In this document: positions 4,984-8,463 of the stretch, one piece after another | Layout: every line of letters begins with the position of its first letter | How positions within the stretch are numbered: the first letter of the stretch is position 1 | NCBI GenBank assembly: GCA_947176785.1 | Contig: CAMWSA010000150.1 | Location: 1-8,463 of the forward strand | From: an uncultured Lachnospiraceae bacterium | GTDB taxonomy: Bacteria; Bacillota; Clostridia; Lachnospirales; Lachnospiraceae | Reading direction: 5' to 3' | Length of the DNA: 8,463 nucleotides | The notes under the pieces: generated by a model | Told to the model about the DNA's origin: nothing | The model's input: only the letters and a program-made list of their open reading frames with translations | Database searches by the model: none | Made by a program: the position numbers and the translations under genes

Positions 4984-6288
4984 TTATCGGTACAGGTCCC
5001 TCTTATCAATAACCCTGACTGCCTTACCCTCGCTTCGGGTGATGGTCTTGGGCTCCACCACCTTCACATCCACCTTGATGCCCAGCATGGATTTCAGGCC
5101 GGCCACAATTTTTTTCTCCCTCTGCTCAATGGTCAGTGTGGGCTTCTCCGCCATCTCCGGGGTCAACTCCACCTGCACCTCAATGGTGTCGTTGTTGCCG
5201 ACACGGTCCACCAGAATCTGGTAGTTGGCCTGGTAGCCCTGGCCGAGCAGCACCGCCTCGATCTGGGAGGGCCATACGTTGACGCCCTTCACCACCATCA
5301 TATCGTCGCTCCTGCCCATGGGCTTGTGCATACGGATATGGGTGCGGCCACAGGAGCATTTCTTTCTGGTCAGATAGCACAGATCCCTGGTGCGGTAGCG
5401 CAGCAGAGGGAATGCTTTCTTGGTAATGCAGGTAAATACCAGTTCGCCCACTTCTCCCTCCGGCAGTACCTCCCCCGTGTCGGGATTAATTATCTCCGGG
5501 ATAAAATGATCCTCCTGGATATGCATACCCGCCTGCTCCTCACACTCAAAGGACACCCCGGGGCCGGAAATCTCCGTCAGCCCATAGATGTCATATGCCT
5601 TAATGCCCAGAGCTTCCTCAATATTGCGGCGCATCTCCTCTGTCCAGGGCTCCGCGCCGAAGATGCCGGCTTTTAACTTGATCTGATCCCGCAGCCCTCT
5701 CTCGTTGATCGCCTCCCCCAGGTTGGCCGCATAGGAGGGGGTACAGCAGATGATGGTGGAACCCAGATCCGTCATAAACTGCAATTGACGCTCCGTGTTG
5801 CCGGAGGACATGGGCAGGGTCAGGCACCCCACCTTATGGGAGCCGCCGTTAAGGCCGGGGCCGCCCGTAAACAGGCCATATCCATAGCATACATGGCACA
5901 CATCCCTTTGGGTGCCTCCCGCCGCCACAATGGCCCGGGCGCAGCACTCCTCCCACAGGTCAATATCTTCCTGGGTGTAAAAGGCCACCACCCTGCGTCC
6001 CGTGGTGCCGCTGGTGGACTGGATACGCACACACTCGGACAGGGGCACCGCCAGCAGACCGTAGGGGTACTGGTCACGCAGATCATCCTTGTTGACAAAG
6101 GGCAGTTTATGCAAGTCCTCGATGCCATGGATATCCTCCGGCTTTACCCCGGCCTCTTCCATTTTATTCCGATAGAACTCCACGTTGTCATATACATGCC
6201 TTACCTGTGCCACAAGCCTCTCGCTCTGCAGGGCCTGCAGCCGCTCAAGCGCCATCGTCTCAATCTCCGGCTGATAATAGTTTCCCAT
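4984..6288 (-). CDS. paaK: Phenylacetate-CoA ligase-type arylacetate:CoA ligase (AMP-forming)
   Basis: This 434-residue cytoplasmic enzyme of the acyl-adenylate superfamily forms arylacetyl-CoA from an arylacetate, ATP and CoA via an arylacetyl-AMP intermediate. The length matches the PaaK family. Visible motifs in order are the phosphate loop STSGTTGRR (91-99), GYGLFTGG (136-143), GAEPW (211-215), YGLTE (235-239), the RYRTRD segment (297-302), GRSDDMMVVKGVNVWPSQIE (325-344) and the C-terminal catalytic Lys in RSEGKAVRVID (K422). The phosphate loop has RR where many relatives have KP. CSCGR at 311-315 is the usual Cys-rich turn. It follows iorB by 53 nt as last gene of the operon; GGAG lies 10 nt before the ATG. 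Pairing with iorAB points to phenyl-, hydroxyphenyl- or indoleacetate as substrate, but specificity is not readable from sequence. Confidence 0.92.
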   Translation of the reverse strand: MGNYYQPEIETMALERLQALQSERLVAQVRHVYDNVEFYRNKMEEAGVKPEDIHGIEDLHKLPFVNKDDLRDQYPYGLLAVPLSECVRIQSTSGTTGRRVVAFYTQEDIDLWEECCARAIVAAGGTQRDVCHVCYGYGLFTGGPGLNGGSHKVGCLTLPMSSGNTERQLQFMTDLGSTIICCTPSYAANLGEAINERGLRDQIKLKAGIFGAEPWTEEMRRNIEEALGIKAYDIYGLTEISGPGVSFECEEQAGMHIQEDHFIPEIINPDTGEVLPEGEVGELVFTCITKKAFPLLRYRTRDLCYLTRKKCSCGRTHIRMHKPMGRSDDMMVVKGVNVWPSQIEAVLLGQGYQANYQILVDRVGNNDTIEVQVELTPEMAEKPTLTIEQREKKIVAGLKSMLGIKVDVKVVEPKTITRSEGKAVRVIDKRDLYR

Positions 6289-6341
6289 CTTCTCTTTTCT
6301 CCTGTCTGCTTATTTTTCGAATACAATTACCCTGTCAACAC
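6289..6341 (-). other. Short intergenic gap between iorB and paaK
   Basis: This 53-bp gap contains only the ligase ribosome binding region, with GGAG at plus-strand 6299-6302. No hairpin, T tract or convincing promoter is seen, which supports co-transcription of iorB and paaK. Confidence 0.6.
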
Positions 6342-6917
6342 CTATGCCACATAGTCCCGTCCCAGGGCAAAAGCCTTTTTGTTCAGTTCCAGAAATCTGG
6401 CCGGAACACAGTCCTCCATGGCTTTTTCCCATTTTTCCACCGGGATGTCGAAATATTTGGAGAGCCTGCCCATCAGCACGATATTCACTGCCTTGGAGGA
6501 ACCTGCCTGCTCCGCCAAAGCCAGGCAGTCCATGGCATCCACCACTATCCCCAGCCGTTCCAGCTTATTCACCAGATCCGCCGGATACTGCGCCGCGCCG
6601 GTGATCACCGGCATGGGGTCGATTTCCTGGGTATTTGTCACGATACGTCCCTCCGGCTTTAAATATTCCACATAGCGGGCGGCCTCCAGCTTCTCAAAGG
6701 ACACAATGAAGTCCGCCTGTCCTCTGTCAATAATCGGGGAGTACACCTTCTCCCCAAAGCGCACATATGTCACCACACTGCCGCCCCGCTGGCTCATACC
6801 GTGTACCTCCGACACCTTTACGTCATATCCTTCTGTCAGAAGCAGATGGCCCAGCAGTTTGCTGGCCAGCAGGGAGCCCTGGCCTCCCACACCTACAATC
6901 ATAATATTTTTCGTCAT
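6342..6917 (-). CDS. iorB: Indolepyruvate:ferredoxin oxidoreductase, beta subunit
   Basis: This 191-residue cytoplasmic subunit belongs to the gamma-type domain of the pyruvate:ferredoxin oxidoreductase superfamily. It pairs with IorA in the enzyme that converts arylpyruvates, CoA and oxidised ferredoxin to arylacetyl-CoA, CO2 and reduced ferredoxin. The N-terminal GVGGQG (9-14) and the EVHGMSQRGGSV segment (37-48) are diagnostic of the family, and the length is as expected. It begins 19 nt after the iorA stop with GAGG five bases before its ATG, so the two subunits are almost certainly co-translated. There are no Fe-S or thiamine motifs, as expected, since these reside in IorA. A pyruvate- or oxoglutarate-specific paralogue is less likely given the two-subunit arrangement. 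Confidence 0.93.
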   Translation of the reverse strand: MTKNIMIVGVGGQGSLLASKLLGHLLLTEGYDVKVSEVHGMSQRGGSVVTYVRFGEKVYSPIIDRGQADFIVSFEKLEAARYVEYLKPEGRIVTNTQEIDPMPVITGAAQYPADLVNKLERLGIVVDAMDCLALAEQAGSSKAVNIVLMGRLSKYFDIPVEKWEKAMEDCVPARFLELNKKAFALGRDYVA

Positions 6918-6936
6918 ACTTACCTCTTCCCTTCAT

Positions 6937-8463
6937 CTACTCCTGCGCTTCCAATGCGCCAAACCTGCACAGCTGCTTACATACGCCGCAGCCCACACAC
7001 AGAGTGGCGTCGATCGCAGCCTTGCCGTCCCTGATGCTGATAGAGGGACAACCCAGGCGCATACAGGATTTGCAGCCCACACATTTATCACAATCCACCT
7101 TCAGGGGCTTTTCATGCTTCACATACTTTAACAGTACGCATGGTCTGCGGCTGATGATCACAGAAGGCTCCTGTGCCGCCAGCTCCTGCTTCAATACTCT
7201 GTCACATTCCGCCAGGTCATAGGGGTCCACCACCGTCACCCGGTTAAAGCCCATGGCACGGCACAACTCCTCCAGATTGATTTTGCCCGCCGGATCTCCC
7301 TTGATATTGTAGCCGGTGGTGGGATTCTGCTGATGCCCTGTCATGCCGGTGATGGAATTGTCCAGGATGATCACCGTGGAATTGCTCTGGTTGTAGGCGA
7401 TGTTGGCCAGGCCCGTCATACCGGAGTGCATAAAGGTGGAATCACCGATCACCGCCACGGTCTTCCCCTCGCTCTCCCGGCCCAGGGCCTTGTTAAAGCC
7501 ATGGATGGAACTGATGGAAGCGCCCATACACAGGGTAACGTCCATGGCGCTTAAGGGGGCCACCGCCCCCAGGGTATAGCAGCCGATGTCTCCCAGCACC
7601 GTGCATTTATTCTGCTTCAGCGTATAGAACAGACCTCTGTGAGGACAGCCGGAGCACATGACGGGCGGCCTGCCGGGCAGAGTCTCCTCCAGGCTCTTCA
7701 CAGGGGAAACGGATACTCCCAGCCTCTCCGCCACCATATTCTGGGAGTATTCCCCTTCCATGGGAAATACATCCTTGCCTGTAACCTCCAGCCCCAGCTG
7801 TCTGCAATGATTTTCAATGATGGGGTCCAACTCCTCCACAATAGCCAGCCTGTCCACCCTGGCGGCAAAGTCCAGAATCAGCTGCCGGGGCAGGGGATTG
7901 ACCATGCCTATCTTCAAGATGGATGCCCTGTCGCCGAAAACCTCCTTGACATATTGATAACTGGTGGAGGAAGTGATGATTCCCAGGCCGGTATCCCCCA
8001 TCTCGATGCGGTTGACCTCCGCCGTCTCCCCGTAGGCGATCAGCCTGCGGGTGCGCTCTTCCACAAAAGGATGTCGTTTGATGGCATTGCCGGGCATCAT
8101 CACATACTTCGCTATATTTTTCTCGTAGGGCTTTACCTCCGGCACCACCCGCTCCCCGGTATCCACAATGCTCTGAGAATGGGCCACCCTGGTACACATC
8201 TTGATAATGACCGGCGTGTCAAACTCCTCACTGATGACAAAGGCCAGCTTGGCAAAACGGTACGCCTCATCGGAGTCCGCAGGCTCCAGCATGGGAACCT
8301 TGGAGGCGATGGCATGATGGCGGCTGTCCTGTTCGTTCTGGGAGGAGTGCATGCCCGCGTCATCCGCCACACAGATCACCAGACCCGCATTCACCCCGGT
8401 ATAGGAACCGGTGAAAAGAGGGTCCGCCGCCACATTCAGCCCCACATGCTTCATGCCGCAGAA
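6937..8463 (-). CDS. iorA: Indolepyruvate:ferredoxin oxidoreductase, alpha subunit (5' end outside window)
   Basis: The C-terminal 508 residues are present. The reading frame runs open through the window edge, so the ATG at 8454 is internal: the family continues upstream of MKHVGLNVAADPL, and roughly 80-90 residues are missing. The visible part begins in the pyrimidine-binding half of this thiamine-diphosphate enzyme. CSGCPHRGLFY and GDIGCYTLG follow, then the thiamine-diphosphate and Mg-binding motif beginning GDSTFMHSG and reaching ILDNSITGMTGHQQNP. The C-terminal 53 residues (6940-7098) form a ferredoxin domain with two 4Fe-4S motifs: CVGCKSCMRLGCP and CVGCGVCKQLC. Together with IorB it oxidises indole-, phenyl- and hydroxyphenylpyruvate, or runs in reverse with reduced ferredoxin. 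It is the most upstream visible gene of the iorA-iorB-paaK operon; the promoter lies outside the window. Confidence 0.94.
   Translation of the reverse strand, partial: FCGMKHVGLNVAADPLFTGSYTGVNAGLVICVADDAGMHSSQNEQDSRHHAIASKVPMLEPADSDEAYRFAKLAFVISEEFDTPVIIKMCTRVAHSQSIVDTGERVVPEVKPYEKNIAKYVMMPGNAIKRHPFVEERTRRLIAYGETAEVNRIEMGDTGLGIITSSTSYQYVKEVFGDRASILKIGMVNPLPRQLILDFAARVDRLAIVEELDPIIENHCRQLGLEVTGKDVFPMEGEYSQNMVAERLGVSVSPVKSLEETLPGRPPVMCSGCPHRGLFYTLKQNKCTVLGDIGCYTLGAVAPLSAMDVTLCMGASISSIHGFNKALGRESEGKTVAVIGDSTFMHSGMTGLANIAYNQSNSTVIILDNSITGMTGHQQNPTTGYNIKGDPAGKINLEELCRAMGFNRVTVVDPYDLAECDRVLKQELAAQEPSVIISRRPCVLLKYVKHEKPLKVDCDKCVGCKSCMRLGCPSISIRDGKAAIDATLCVGCGVCKQLCRFGALEAQE

Noticed and set aside
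4861..5676. 271-codon plus-strand open frame overlapping the 3' half of paaK
   Set aside because: It is antisense to a gene with every expected ligase motif, its translation resembles no known family, and it has no ribosome binding site. It is a by-product of GC-rich codon usage in paaK.
8445..8454. ATG at 8454 as the true start of iorA
   Set aside because: The frame stays open to the window edge, no ribosome binding site precedes it, and the family has further conserved sequence before this MKHVGLNVAADPL segment.

Overview
The window looks like the chromosome of an anaerobic Gram-positive Firmicute, most likely a gut clostridium of the Lachnospiraceae type. This is inferred from four things: strong AGGAGG-type ribosome binding sites, a lipoprotein solute-binding protein feeding a sugar ABC transporter with no ATPase of its own, an AraC regulator of the kind common in that group, and an oxygen-sensitive ferredoxin-dependent 2-oxoacid oxidoreductase. 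The species cannot be named from the sequence alone.

Layout, left to right. Positions 1-202 hold no gene. They contain two tandem copies of a unit of about 107 bp, each with a long imperfect hairpin. Positions 203-3611 hold a sugar-uptake operon on the minus strand, transcribed in the order solute-binding lipoprotein, MalF-type permease, MalG-type permease. A terminator-like hairpin with a T6 tract lies between the binding protein and the first permease. Positions 3612-3994 are a divergent regulatory region with a good sigma-A type promoter in each direction, several inverted repeats and three direct repeats of TTTGTGT. Positions 3995-4864 encode an AraC-family regulator on the plus strand. 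Positions 4865-4983 separate convergent genes and contain a hairpin with a 21-bp stem. Positions 4984-8463 hold a second minus-strand operon in the order iorA (5' end outside the window), iorB, paaK.

How the genes work together. The AraC protein very probably senses a sugar or a derived signal and controls the divergent transporter operon. The transporter must borrow an MsmX/MsmK-type ATPase encoded elsewhere, and the substrate is not settled by the sequence. IorA and IorB form an arylpyruvate:ferredoxin oxidoreductase, and PaaK is an aryl-acetate:CoA ligase. Together they link arylpyruvates, arylacetyl-CoA and free arylacetates (phenylacetate, 4-hydroxyphenylacetate, indoleacetate). The set could run towards oxidation of aromatic amino acids or towards reductive salvage of arylacetates into amino acids.

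All the protein genes belong to recognisable families. I found no clearly new enzyme system. The less ordinary material is in the non-coding DNA: the tandem hairpin repeat, the long convergent hairpin, the intra-operon terminator and the arrangement of operator-like sites.
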